From Pyropia haitanensis (taxonomy: Eukaryota; Rhodophyta; Bangiophyceae; Bangiales; Bangiaceae), in assembly GCA_008729055.1 (NCBI GenBank), contig SDUX01000004.1, positions 1,488,001-1,552,000 of the forward strand: DNA of 64,000 nt. Direction: 5' to 3'. The position numbers and the translations under genes were made by a program. The notes beneath the pieces are model-generated. The model ran no database searches and was not told the origin of the DNA. It was given only the letters and a program-made list of their open reading frames with translations. Shown in pieces: positions 46,238-56,163 of the stretch (positions are counted from its first letter, which is position 1; the number at the start of each line of letters is the position of its first letter).

Positions 46238-47355
46238 CGCCTCGACGACCGCGTCAGACGATGCCGACTCTTCCACCCGCCGCCGCTTGGCGGTCGACTG
46301 CCGTGCCCCCCCCCCCGCGGGGGTGCGCCGCGGCGGCCGCGGCCGCGGCGTCGACAGCGGGTGCCCGTCGTCCTCGTCGTCCTCACTGTCGCCGGCGGCG
46401 GCGAGGGGGTGCCGCGCCGCCGCCGCCGCCGCGGCGCGGCCACGCCGCCGCCGCCGGCGGGACGTGAGCGCCTCGCCCTCGGACGAGGACGGGGAGCCCC
46501 CCCGGCGCCCCCGGCCACCGTCATCGTCGCCGTCGTCGCCGTCGTCATCGCTGTCGTCCAGGCCGGCGGCCGGGTCGTTGAGGGCGGTCGGCGTGCACCG
46601 GTGGGTGGCCGAGTCGTAAAAGTAGCGCACGTAGTAGTGGGTGCTGGCGGTGGCGTAGTTGTCGCCAACGAGGGAGCCGTCCGAGTCGGCGGCGCTGGCG
46701 TCCCCCTCCCCCCCGCCGCCGCCTCCCGCCGCCGCCGGCCGCACGCCAGTGACGGCCCCCCCCACCCCCCCCGCCTGGCGGCGACGCTGGTACGCGGCGT
46801 AGGACGAGACGGCGGCCTTGCCGACGAGCGAGTCCGCGTCCTGGTCCGGGTCCACGTGGTCGCTCTCGTACAGCTCGTCCTCACCCGCCGGCACGGGCGG
46901 CGCGCCCTCCATATCTTCCGGCCGGTACAGCCAGCGCACGTCGAGCGCAACGCCGCTGCCCGCCGCGGTCGTCGAGTCGTGGATGGCCAGCACCGCCGCC
47001 GCGTACGGCCGCCGCTCATTGTCCGACGGCCGCAGCAGCGCCACGTCGCCGACGCGCACCTCGTACGCGGTCGGCCCATCTACGTCGCCGTCGCTGCCGC
47101 CGCCGCCGCCGCCGTCGCCGTCGCCGTCGCGGTCGCCGTCGCCGTCGCCGCGGCGGCGGCCGCCCCCACCGCCGGGCCGGTCGGGGAGGGTGCCCCGGAC
47201 GGCCGCGTAGTGGCGGAGGCCCCGGCCGCGGTCCCCGCGGGGGGGGCGGCACGGCGACAGGGGCACCCACGTCACGTCCTGGTCAAAGGGGAAGAGGAAG
47301 GGGCCCCGGTGGGTGCGGCCGGGGGGGGGGGGGGGGGGGGGCGCGCCTTGCCCAT
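44399..47355 (-). CDS. ORC1: origin recognition complex subunit 1 (ORC1): BAH + AAA+ + winged helix
   Basis: Large ATPase subunit of ORC, which marks replication origins and loads MCM helicase. Proposed start MGKARPPPPPP at 47355; the frame changes in the G21 run 47321-47341. The BAH domain follows (RVGDVALLRPSDNERRPYAA; VRWLYRPEDMEG; DELYESDHVDPDQDADSLVG), then an acidic, basic-patch linker with KRRRVEES. After the G23 run 46023-46045 comes the AAA+ domain: LPCREAEMDELRDFV, Walker A GVPGTGKTATV, Walker B ILVIDEMDALVTR, sensor 1 IGISNTMDLPERLLLPRLAS, LIYMPYTAAQLTTIL and sensor 2 region GDVRRVLAIARRAVD. Poly-Ala and poly-Gly inserts interrupt the lid. The end (LRASRVVGVDGGD, then in shifted frame VGLLVATEDVERAW) fits the winged-helix tail. 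BAH plus AAA+ excludes CDC6. Stop placed at 44399 after C-run corrections at 44464 and 44527; 44409 is the alternative. Confidence 0.9.
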
Positions 47356-48622
47356 GACGGCCCGCGCGCGGCGCGGGGGCGGGTGGGGCGCGACCAGAGG
47401 GGAGGGGGGGGTCAGCCGGGACAAAGAAAGGGGGACAGCCGGAGGAAGGTGCATCCGATAGGGTGGCGGCGTTGGCGGAGAAGGGGGGGGCAAGGTTTCG
47501 TGGGGGGGGGGGGGGAGCCGCCGTCAGCCGCGTCGGATGTGAGCGCGCCAACGGAGCGCATGGCGCGGGAGCGGCGCGCACCAAACACGTCGATCGTCAG
47601 CTCTTTCGTTTTGCGCATCGACACCCGTATCGACTTTTTTGATGCAGTGTCAACCATCGAAACGGGGTTTCGACGGGCCGTCCGATACGCGACGGTTTGC
47701 GTATCGAGCCCATCCTGGGATGGGCTGTAACCTCGCGCCGTCGATGAGGTCCTTTACAGGCAGTCGTTTAGTTATCTCGAGAGCGACAGAGCGGAAGCGC
47801 ATTGATTGGCCAGACGAGCGGATCACGCGACTCGGCCGACACTGAACCGACCCTATCCGTGCCTGCTGGCTCGCGTGGGACTTGGCCTCTGTTTCGTCGA
47901 CCTCGGAGCCCCGCGCACCAGGCGCTCGCCGCGGCGGGCAACAGGTCCAGTCTGTATCCGGTTAAGTGTGGCTTGGTTCTGGTGGTCCGCACATAACCAA
48001 GCCAGATATCCCGAGATCAACTCCTCTACAGCGTACTGTCTCCATACCCGGCTGACATCTAAATTCCTGGTTGCGCACTTAGAACCGTACGACGCTGATA
48101 ATCGTGTCAATTACAAAGAGTGATGAGCAATGACGTGTGCCCGCCGTTCAGTCGTCCCGGCCGAGCCGCCTGCTGGTCTGGTAGTGAAGCCATCACGTCT
48201 GGCCATGTCGAGGGAGTCGGGCGGGAGCAGAAAGAGCAGGTTGCCCGGTGCTGGCTGGCGGCTGAGGACGATTCCCAGGCCATTGACGAGATGGTGGACA
48301 TGGTTTTGGCGAGTGAGGAAGACGACGCTTGACGACGAACAGGAAAGTTCTGTTTGAGAAGCGCAGATGCTCTGGCGGCACGTAAGGACTCAAATCAGCA
48401 GCGGCTAGGCCTAGTACTACTGCCAGTCTCCGTGCGGTTGACCCGTGTCCGCACGCGGTGGCGCGGGGTCAAGGTCGAGCGAACCACAGCACAGCCTCAC
48501 ACGCCTGTCCCCGCGTTGGACTTGCTGGACATCAATACGTTTTTACTAGCACTTGATGATCAGATTCTAAGGTCTCTCAAACGTTCAGTCGACGGACTCA
48601 TAAGTCACCAGCAAAAGTACAA
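47356..48622. other. lower-GC island upstream of ORC1; no gene identified
   Basis: From about 47560 the composition drops sharply from the surrounding GC-rich DNA. It holds short frames on both strands (for example 48354-48662, with LDINTFLLALDDQILRSLKR) that I cannot assign. Notable words: GCATCGACACCCGTATCGAC at 47608, CATCGAAACGGGGTTTCG at 47653 and an inverted CCAAT TTGATTGGCC near 47802. It may include the ORC1 promoter and/or an old mobile element. Confidence 0.4.
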
Positions 48623-48979
48623 ATGGGCATGGGCTACATCTTGGCCACGTGGCCACGGATAACCGCGCGCAGACTTGACGCGGGGTGGGCGAGGACGTTG
48701 GTCGGCGCGCAGCCGTCCGGGGCGCGCACGCAGGGCTTGCACGCGGTGGCTGAGAAGGTTCTCGCGGAGAGGGCGCCGGACCTGTCACGGTGCCGGCGTC
48801 TGGTGCTCGCCGCGTGCATCGGTGACGCGGTGGGGAGCTTGTTGCTGGCTGCTCGCGGGCACCTGCCGACGCGGGCGGTGCAGCTGGGCGTGCACGAGGC
48901 GCTAAAGGCGCTGCTGCTCGCTTCGGGCGTCGGCGCCGCCGCGTCGCGCGCTGGGCGGGGGTGGTGGAGAACGCGACGC
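48623..48979 (+). other. possible coding fragment, unassigned
   Basis: The first ~115 codons of a frame from 48623 read more like a folded helical protein than the usual low complexity (RLVLAACIGDAVGSLLLAAR, GHLPTRAVQLGVHEALKALL). It then dissolves into Arg/Gly/Ala-rich sequence. No family recognised; it could be part of a decayed gene or element between ORC1 and PPO. Confidence 0.25.
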
Positions 48980-49369
48980 GGGCCGCGTCAGGGAGGGCGC
49001 CGCCGCGGCGGCGGCGTCCCCGCCGCCGTGCCGTCGCGGCTGCCGCTGCCGCCGCTGCCGCCGCTGTCGTTGCCGCGGCCGCCGCTACCGTCACTTGCGG
49101 GCACGGCCGCCGCGGCGGTCGATTTGGTCGCCGCTGCGCGTGGCGGCGGCTCCGCGGCGGTCAGCCGCGGCGGCCGCCGAGGCGCCGCCGCCCGCGGGCC
49201 GCCGCGGCCGGCCGCGGCGGCGGCAGCGGCGACGGCGGCGGCGGCAAGGGCGGCAGCGGCACGACGGCGGCGGCGTTGGTGGCGGCGACGACGGCGGCGG
49301 CGCTGACAAGGGCGGGGCGGGTGGGGCAGCCGCGGGGGTGCTTCGCCTGCCCCCATTGCTGGCGTTGTA

Positions 49370-50760
49370 AGTTTGTTGGGGGGGGGTGGTGTGGCGGGAG
49401 GGTGATTGAGGGGTGGTGTGCTGGTGGGCGGGGTGGTGGTGGCGTGGCGGTGGTGGGCTGGTGGTGGCGGCGTGTGGTGACGGTGGGGTGGTGGCGGTGG
49501 GGTGGGGGCGGCAACAGACGTGGCGGAGCACTTCGGGGGGATGCCCTGTCGCGTTCTGGGAGGGTGGGAGCGGGGTGGCGGCTGTGGTGGGTGACGGGTG
49601 GAGGTTTCGGTTGTCGTGGGATGGGAAGGTGGCTGTGTTTGGGTGGCGGTGTTTAGGTGGTGATTTTTTTGGTGGTTATTTTTTTGTGTGATGGTGGTGT
49701 GGTGCCGACGGCGTGGTGGTGGTGGCGACTTTGGCGGGTGGTGTTGGCGACGGTCACGGACGTGGCGGGGTAGCTGGTGGGCTCCTCGGCCGTGTGCGTG
49801 GCCGGCGTTGAGGATGGCGGGGTGGAGGTTGCGGGGTTGTGGTGGTGGGGTGGTCGCTCGCGGGGTGGTGGTGGTCGGGCGGTGGTGGTGGTGGGGTGGT
49901 GGGGGCGGCGACGTAGTGGTGGCGACGTAGTGGTGGCGGCGGACGTGGTGGGGCACTTTGGGACGGTGCCCCGTCGCTTCTTGGGTGGTGAGGGTTGGGG
50001 GGGGGGGGGGGGGCACGCCGACACGCCGCCGCCTCTGCCGTCACCGCCAGCTGGTGCCATTCCTGACTCGGCCATCGCTTCTCTCGCAGCTGCCACTTGT
50101 GCTACTGCCTTTTTCTTTTTTTTTTAGCTGTTGTTTTATCGTTTTTTGGGTGTGGGCGCGAGGGGTATGGGGAGCTGAGGGGAGGGGGATAGGGCGGCGG
50201 TGGAGGGCGAGAGCGAAGGGGCAGCTGAGGGGAGGGGCGTCATGGTGGCGGCGGCGGTGGCGGCGGCGGCGGCAAGGTCGACGGCGTTGGCGGCGGCGGC
50301 AAGATCGACGGCGGCGGCGTTGGTGGCGGCTGCGGCAAGTGCAAGACGGCGGCGGCGGCGGCGGCGGCGGCGGCAAGGGCGGCGGTGGCGGAGGCGACGA
50401 CGGCAGCGGGCGGCGACAAGAACAAGACGGCGGCGGCGGCGGCGGCAGCAGCGGCAAGGGCGGCGGCATGTACAAGTCAGCGGCGGGGGCGGCGGGGGTT
50501 GTGTCGGCGGCAGGCTTGTGGTGGCGGGATAGCTGAGGTGCTCCCCGGCCGTGTGCGTGGCCGGCGTTGAGGATGGCGGGGTGGTGGCTGGCGGGGCGGT
50601 GGTGGTGGGGCGGTGGCTGGCGGGGTGGTGGCTGGCGGGGTGGTGGTGGTGGTGGGCTGGTGGGGGCAGCGTAGTGGTGGCGGCGACGTGGTGGTGGCGA
50701 CGGACGTGGCGGGCACATTGGGAGGGTGCCCCGTCGCGTCCTGGGTGGTGCGCTGACGAA
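49370..50760. repeat. G/T-rich repeat field with three copies of a shared segment
   Basis: GGTGG-rich DNA containing dispersed copies of one unit. The segment GCTCCTCGGCCGTGTGCGTG..GGCGTTGAGGATGGCGG occurs at 49780-49819 and again (one base changed) at 50539-50578. A second segment, GACGTGG(C/T)G..CACTTTGGGACGGTGCCCCGTCGC, occurs at 49941-49981 and 50703-50743, with a diverged copy at 49517-49557. Copies 2 and 3 are about 760 bp apart in the same orientation. No protein family seen in either strand. Confidence 0.7.
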
Positions 50761-51522
50761 AAACAGCGAGCAGGGCGGAGCGCAGTGTCGCCCGCCACTC
50801 GCATCGGCACCTTATAGAGCGATGCGGAGGAGATGGGCAGCCGATACGATTCTACTGCAACGCAGGCGCACACGAGACTCGGAAATCCCACGGTCACGTG
50901 TGCTGTAGTTCTCGGTCTCGCGACTTGGCGCCTATCGAAGCCCCGTCGGCGGATGGCGCATCGAAACGCCGTATCGACTCTAGCCCGAGACCCAACGCTG
51001 ATGCGCCATCGAAGCCGACGCGGTTTGCAGCATTCGATGGGGAAAACAAAGTTGTTGACGATTCAGTCCACCGCAGCCACGAGGCGTGGCTGCGGCTCGC
51101 CACAATTGCAGACGTGATCCACCAGCTGGTGGAATACGGCGAAAGTCGTGGTGGATCACGTTGATCGTGTGTCTGTCAATAGCTCTGGTGGGTCACATGT
51201 GGTACGCCGGCCCCCGCCCGCTCACGCCCTCCCCCGTGCCGCGGCGGCCGCGAGGGTGGGGGGTGCCGCAGCGGCGCGTCACGACCGCGGCTGGGGGCGG
51301 CGGCGCGCCGCGGCGGCGGGGGCGGGGGGCGGCCGGCCGCGGGCGGCGCGCCGGCTGGACCCTCGATACACCGGGGGCGTCGGTCCCGCGGGCGCCGCCC
51401 CCCCCCTTCTCCCACCCCTCCCGCTGCGCGCCCCTGCTCCCCCCACCCCTGCTCTGCGCACCCGTGGCCACGCGGGTCGGGAAAAAGGAAGAAGCCGGCG
51501 CGCCGTCGGCCAGCGTCGAGCT
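50761..51522. other. lower-GC stretch then GC-rich 3' flank of PPO
   Basis: 50760-51180 is lower GC and contains GCATCGAAACGCCGTATCGA at 50959 and CGCCATCGAAGCCGACGCGG at 51004, a diverged match in order and spacing to 47608-47700. 51190-51520 returns to high GC. No gene recognised. Confidence 0.4.
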
Positions 51523-53288
51523 TTATGCCGTCCCCCCCCCCCGGTGGAGCCACGCGGCCACCGCGTCCGCGGCGGCGAGCCCGCCGGCGAGCGCGTCCGG
51601 CACGCCCACCCCCCCCCGCCAGTTGCCCGCAAAGCGCACCCCCGGCAGCGCCGCCTCGGCCGCCGCGGCGACCGCGTTGACGGTGCCACACCAGGGCCCC
51701 ATGATCGGGATGCCCCGCGGCCACCGCGTCACGTGCTCGTAGCGCTCGGGGGGCGGCGCGCCCGCCGCGGGCGGCGCCACCCCAACCAGCGCCCGCACGT
51801 CCCGCTTGACCGCGTCCGTCGACCGCACCGTGCCGCGGTCGCCGCCCGCGTAGGCGGTGAGGAGGACCGACCCGTCGGGCGCGCGGCCGCCATACGTCGA
51901 CGACGTAAAGTTGACGCCGAGGAGCGGGCTGCCGGCCGACACGGGCGCGGCCGCTGGGACGAGCACGCCAAACGCGTCGAGCGGGTGCGCCACGTCGGCG
52001 CGGTCATAGCCGAGCGCCATGACCGTCACGGGCGAGTAGCGGGTCGTCGTGGCGAGGCGGTTCAGCGCCGACCGCAGCACCGGCGGCGTCGCCGCCGTGC
52101 CGCCGCCTGTGGGGCGACGGTAGAACGCGCCCAGGGGGCCCCACCGGCCGCCGCCGCCGCCGCCGTGGCGGGAGACGAGCCCCGGCAGCGCGTACGCGGG
52201 GACGGCGAGGACGAGCGCATCGACCTCGGCGCCGCCGCCGGTCCTGCCATTGAGCACCCACGTGCCCTGGCGGGTGCGCTCGACCGATACGACCCGCGTG
52301 GACGTGCGGATGGCACAGCCGGCGGGCGACGCGCACACCGACGCGGCGAGCGCGCGGGGAAGGGCGGCCATGCCGCCGACAAAATTGAACGACGACCGCA
52401 GCGCCTTGCGCGAGGGGGGGGGCGCCGCCGCCGACGCCGTAGCGCCGCCGCCGCCGCTAGCGTCAGCGGCGGTACCGGCGGCTGGGGACGCCTCCCCCGC
52501 TTCCCCCCCGGCAGCGGCAGCGGACGCAGAAGCGGTGGCCGCGGCGGCCCGCTTGGCGGCACGCCCCGCGGTAACCATCCCCACCAGCACCGACCCCGAC
52601 CGGCGCTCCGCTTCTGCGAGGCTGGGTAGCGCGTGCTCGACCGCGAGCACCTTGGACGACGCCGAGTAGATGCCCGCCACGCCCGCGTCGACCACCCGGT
52701 CGGCCACCTCGGCGCCAAAGCGGCGCGTCGCAAACGCGTGGACGCTCTCTGGCGGCGGACGACGCCCGCCGCCGCCGCCGCCGCCGCCCTTCCCATCGCC
52801 TCCCCGCGGGGCGGCCGGGATGAGCGGCTCGGCGAGCGCGCGAAGCTTCCCCCACGGGCTGAGCAGCGGCGTCATGATGGCCCCCCCCAAGGACGATGGC
52901 AGCCGCGCCACCCCCCCCCCCGGCGTCGAGATGAGCACCCCCCCCGCGCCCGGCAGCCGCGGCGTCACCGCCTCCGCCATCCCCAGCTCGCGCACAATCA
53001 GCTCGTGGACGGGCGCGTGCTTGGCGGCCATCGAGTTGGCGCCCGCGTCGTGCGTCCACGCCCCCCCGGGCGACGTGACAGACGTGATGACGCCGCCCGT
53101 CCGCGGTGCCGCCTCGTAGACGGTGGTCCGGATGCCCGACCGGCAGAGGCGGTGGGCGGCGGCGAGGCCGGCGAGGCCACCGCCAATGACCGCAACGCGG
53201 GCGGGGCGGTGGGGGGCGGAGGGAGCCGGGGGGGCGCCGGGGAGGGGGGGGGGGGAGGGCGCGTGAAGAAGCGGCGGCCGCCCGTCAT
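51523..53288 (-). CDS. PPOX: protoporphyrinogen oxidase (PPO/HemY type), tetrapyrrole biosynthesis
   Basis: FAD-dependent oxidase converting protoporphyrinogen IX to protoporphyrin IX, the last step shared by haem and chlorophyll, normally in the plastid of algae. The FAD-binding start is RVAVIGGGLAGLAAAHRL (GxGxxG) near 53205, followed by VYEAAPRTGGVITS and THDAGANSMAAKH. Family motifs follow: ESVHAFATRRFGAEVADRVV, AGVAGIYSASSKVLAVEHAL and PSLAEAERRSGSVLVGM. The second half has FNFVGGMAALPRALA, VDALVLAVPAYAL and the C-terminal FAD motif FAGNWRGGVGVPDALAGG. The frame is open from the stop at 51523 to about 53240. Upstream, MTGGRRFFTR at 53288 joins after a correction in the G12 run 53244-53255. 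The short Pro-rich N-terminus may be the end of a transit peptide with more sequence upstream. Confidence 0.92.
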
Positions 53289-54771
53289 CTTGCGACGGGC
53301 AGGGCAGCGGTCAAGGTGGGGGGGGGGGGGGCGGGGGGGCGGCAAAGACACGGTTGGCAGCTGCGCGTTTCGGGGGAGACCACGGAGGGCGATGCGACTA
53401 GTGCACGTGGGGGCAGGGATGGGGAGAGACGCACGGGGACGGCGAGGCAGAGGTCGACATCGATACGACGCCCGAAGGCGATGGGGGTTTGCGCGAGCTG
53501 TGGGCCGCGGCAGGGCCAACAGGTGGCGAGTCGACAGCCACGGCCGCAGTGCCTTCCCCCTCCCCGCTGTGGCCGCGGCGGTCCCCGCCCAGGACGGTGC
53601 GCCTCGGAGAGGTGCGTGGAGCCACGGGCGGCAGCCATCGCCACCAAACTAGCGATGATGAGTTGTACAGGAGTTTTTCTCGTCGGAAACTACTTCCCTC
53701 ATTCCCATTTTGCCGTCAGATGGGTCGGACGGGGGCTGGTGAGGCGCCTCAACGAACAGGAGATATAACAATTCCCTCTCTCGAGTTCTGGCTCCGACTC
53801 GGGCACAGGTCCTTTCTGGCCCACGTGCCCCACAGCAGCTGTCAAAAACACCCCGCAGAAAGTTGTGGAATCCACAAAAAGCCTGCGGACAGGGCCTCAG
53901 AACACGCATTCTCCCTGGAAGCCGCCCGGCTCTAAGGAGTACTGATTGGCTTGTGACCGAGGGCACCACGCGTGCTGAGTGGTGATTGGCTGATGCACTC
54001 GTGTGCCGCGCGGTGCTCCGCAAAGTTTTGCACATGACCCACAGCGGATCCGCAAAATCCGAGAGAAAACGCGTTCCACAGCCACATCCTGGGCACCGTC
54101 TGTGGACTCGTCTGCGGGCCCCGCAACAGGGCAAAACGGGCTTTTCCTGAACCTCCCTTTAAGCACCACAGCGAAGGTGGGTTCGTTCGGGCCTCGCGTG
54201 GCAGAGGTTTGGGGAAGTGATGAGAGATCTTTCCTCACATACGGAAAATTCTCCAGTCTTTTCCAACTACTGAAAACTGCTTGTATTGGACGATCAAGTT
54301 CGTGCCCGACTTACAAAACACGAGGTCGGGTGCGGGGGGGTGGGGCGGCATACACAACCCCAACGGCGTGGGGGCGGTTCCATCGCGCCGGCGCTCGCGG
54401 CCCACAGCCGCCCGCTGATCTGGGCCAACGGGTGGGCCGCTCCAATCCGCGCGCGTCCATCACTCGCCCCCACCGTGCGAGGCCCGGGAGGAGGCGGCGG
54501 TGGGGCGGCACCGGGTGCACACCCCACGCAGCCGGTTGGTTCACCCTCGCGCTCGTAGCTCTGCATCTCGCACCCGGCCTCCGTCTGTGCCGTCGACCGG
54601 GCCGTCACCCCCCGGTCTTCCCCCTCCCCCCCCCCGCCCCCCTTATCGCTCGCCCCCCTCCCCTGCTCGTAACCCTTCCCCCTCCCGCAACGTGAGTCTT
54701 GCGCGCTGCTCGCCGCGGCGCGTTGTCGCGTTGCCGCTGGCCGCCCGCCGGCCGTCGGGTGGCGCCGCGCC
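53289..54771. other. divergent intergenic region PPO/bZIP-like gene
   Basis: About 1.5 kb between divergent starts. 53650-54310 is a lower-GC island with short unassigned frames on both strands. Two TGATTGGCT boxes are listed separately. No gene or RNA recognised. Confidence 0.4.
53943..53991. promoter_or_regulatory. paired inverted CCAAT boxes
   Basis: TGATTGGCT occurs at 53943 and again at 53983, exactly 40 bp apart, in the lower-GC island between the divergent PPO and bZIP-like genes. ATTGG is the reverse complement of CCAAT, the NF-Y site. Placement fits a bidirectional promoter; function is inferred. Confidence 0.35.
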
Positions 54772-56163
54772 ATGGACGCCATGGACGCCACGGCCGGCGG
54801 CGCCGACGGGGCGCCGGCGGCGGCCGGCATGGGCGTGGGTGTGGTTGCGGACGTGGACGTGGACGTGGACGTCGACCTGACGCAAACGTCCACCGTCGCG
54901 GACCTCCTCGCCGCCGCCCGCCCCCGCTACCTCGACCGGCAGAGCCTGCTGGGCCTGGACGAGATGGAGCTGGCGCGCACGCCGTCGGCGGCGGGCACGT
55001 GGCTTGCGCCCTTCTCCCCGTTTGTGCCGGCGTCCTCGCCGGCGGCGCGCGACTTTGGCGCCGTCCCGGCGGGCACGCTCGCAGGCCTCCCGCACGCGGT
55101 GACGATTGACCAGGTGGTGCGGCTGCCTGCGGGGGCGGCCGCGGCGGCGGCGGCCACGGGCGCCAGCGGTGGCGCCAGCGGTGATGGTGGCGGTGGTGGT
55201 GGCGGCGGCGTCGGTGGGGGTGGTGGCCTCCCGCCGGGCGGCGGCGACGCGGCGGACGTTGGCCCGCCCGTCTCCATCACCTCCTCCATGCACCTGCCTG
55301 TGTCGACCAACGGCACCGCCGTGTTTGGCATGGTCGTGTCGGACGTGGTGCTCGACGGCCTGCTCCTCGGCAACAACATGCACCAGGTCGTCCGGTGGGT
55401 GTACGACACCGAGACGGACGTGGCGTACGCGGCGTCCGTGTCGCGGGACGGCACGCTCGTCACGGCAGCGAGTGTGCGGCCGGTGGAGGATGGCGGCGGC
55501 CTGGTGATTACGGGCAGCATGCTGCGGCGGCCGGCGACGCCCGACGGGGACGTGCAGCTCCTCATCCGCACGTCGACGCTGCTGCAGCGCACCGAGCCGT
55601 TCCCGCCGCGCGACCGGTCCTCCCCGCTCGCCGCGTACCGCGACAGCGTCATCCGGCTGGTCGGCACGTTTGGCTCGGCCGCCGTCCTTGCAGGCATTGG
55701 CGACGGCGCGCCCGCGTGTCAGGACCCGTCGCGGGCGCCCGACCTGGTCACCACTACGGTCTTTAACGAGTTTGCCAGCGCGTCGGTGGTGCAGCGGCTG
55801 CAGGCGGTGGTGCTCGGCCAGACGGCGGTCCACCCGGGCGGGCTCCGGCTGGGCCCCCCCGGCGGTTGGCCGCCCGGCGCGCCCCGCGCGGTGGCGATTG
55901 CGCCGTCCCCGCCGGGCACGCTCATCTGTGCGCCCGCGGCGGACGAGACGCCCAGCGGCTCGTGGCTGTCGGCGTTGGGGGTGGGGGGGGGCGACGCGCG
56001 GTCGGCCGAGGCGCCGCCCAAGGGCCGCACCCGCGCCAAGGTGCACCTCGAGGACGTGGCGGACGAGGCGGCCCGCGCGCGGATTGTGCGCAACCGGGAG
56101 GCCGCCCGCCGGTCGAATGCCAAGCGGAGAGAGCGGCGGCGGCTCGCCTTGTCGGGCAGCTGA
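54772..56163 (+). CDS. unrecognised 463-aa protein with C-terminal bZIP-like basic region, no zipper
   Basis: The intact frame starts MDAMDATAGGADGAPAAAGM (a second ATG is two codons later). I do not recognise the main domain. It looks globular: STVADLLAAARPRYLDRQSL early; after a Gly-rich linker, SITSSMHLPVSTNGTAVFGM, VVSDVVLDGLLLGNNMHQVV, RWVYDTETDVAYAASVSRDG and VVQRLQAVVLGQTAV. The last 31 residues contain RIVRNREAARRSNAKRRERR, the layout of a bZIP basic region (NxxAARRS), but the Arg that normally follows RRS is Asn, and the protein stops seven residues later with no leucine heptads. A nuclear, DNA-binding role is possible. Either a zipper exon is missing or this is a zipperless basic tail. 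Confidence 0.75.
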   Translation: MDAMDATAGGADGAPAAAGMGVGVVADVDVDVDVDLTQTSTVADLLAAARPRYLDRQSLLGLDEMELARTPSAAGTWLAPFSPFVPASSPAARDFGAVPAGTLAGLPHAVTIDQVVRLPAGAAAAAAATGASGGASGDGGGGGGGGVGGGGGLPPGGGDAADVGPPVSITSSMHLPVSTNGTAVFGMVVSDVVLDGLLLGNNMHQVVRWVYDTETDVAYAASVSRDGTLVTAASVRPVEDGGGLVITGSMLRRPATPDGDVQLLIRTSTLLQRTEPFPPRDRSSPLAAYRDSVIRLVGTFGSAAVLAGIGDGAPACQDPSRAPDLVTTTVFNEFASASVVQRLQAVVLGQTAVHPGGLRLGPPGGWPPGAPRAVAIAPSPPGTLICAPAADETPSGSWLSALGVGGGDARSAEAPPKGRTRAKVHLEDVADEAARARIVRNREAARRSNAKRRERRRLALSGS

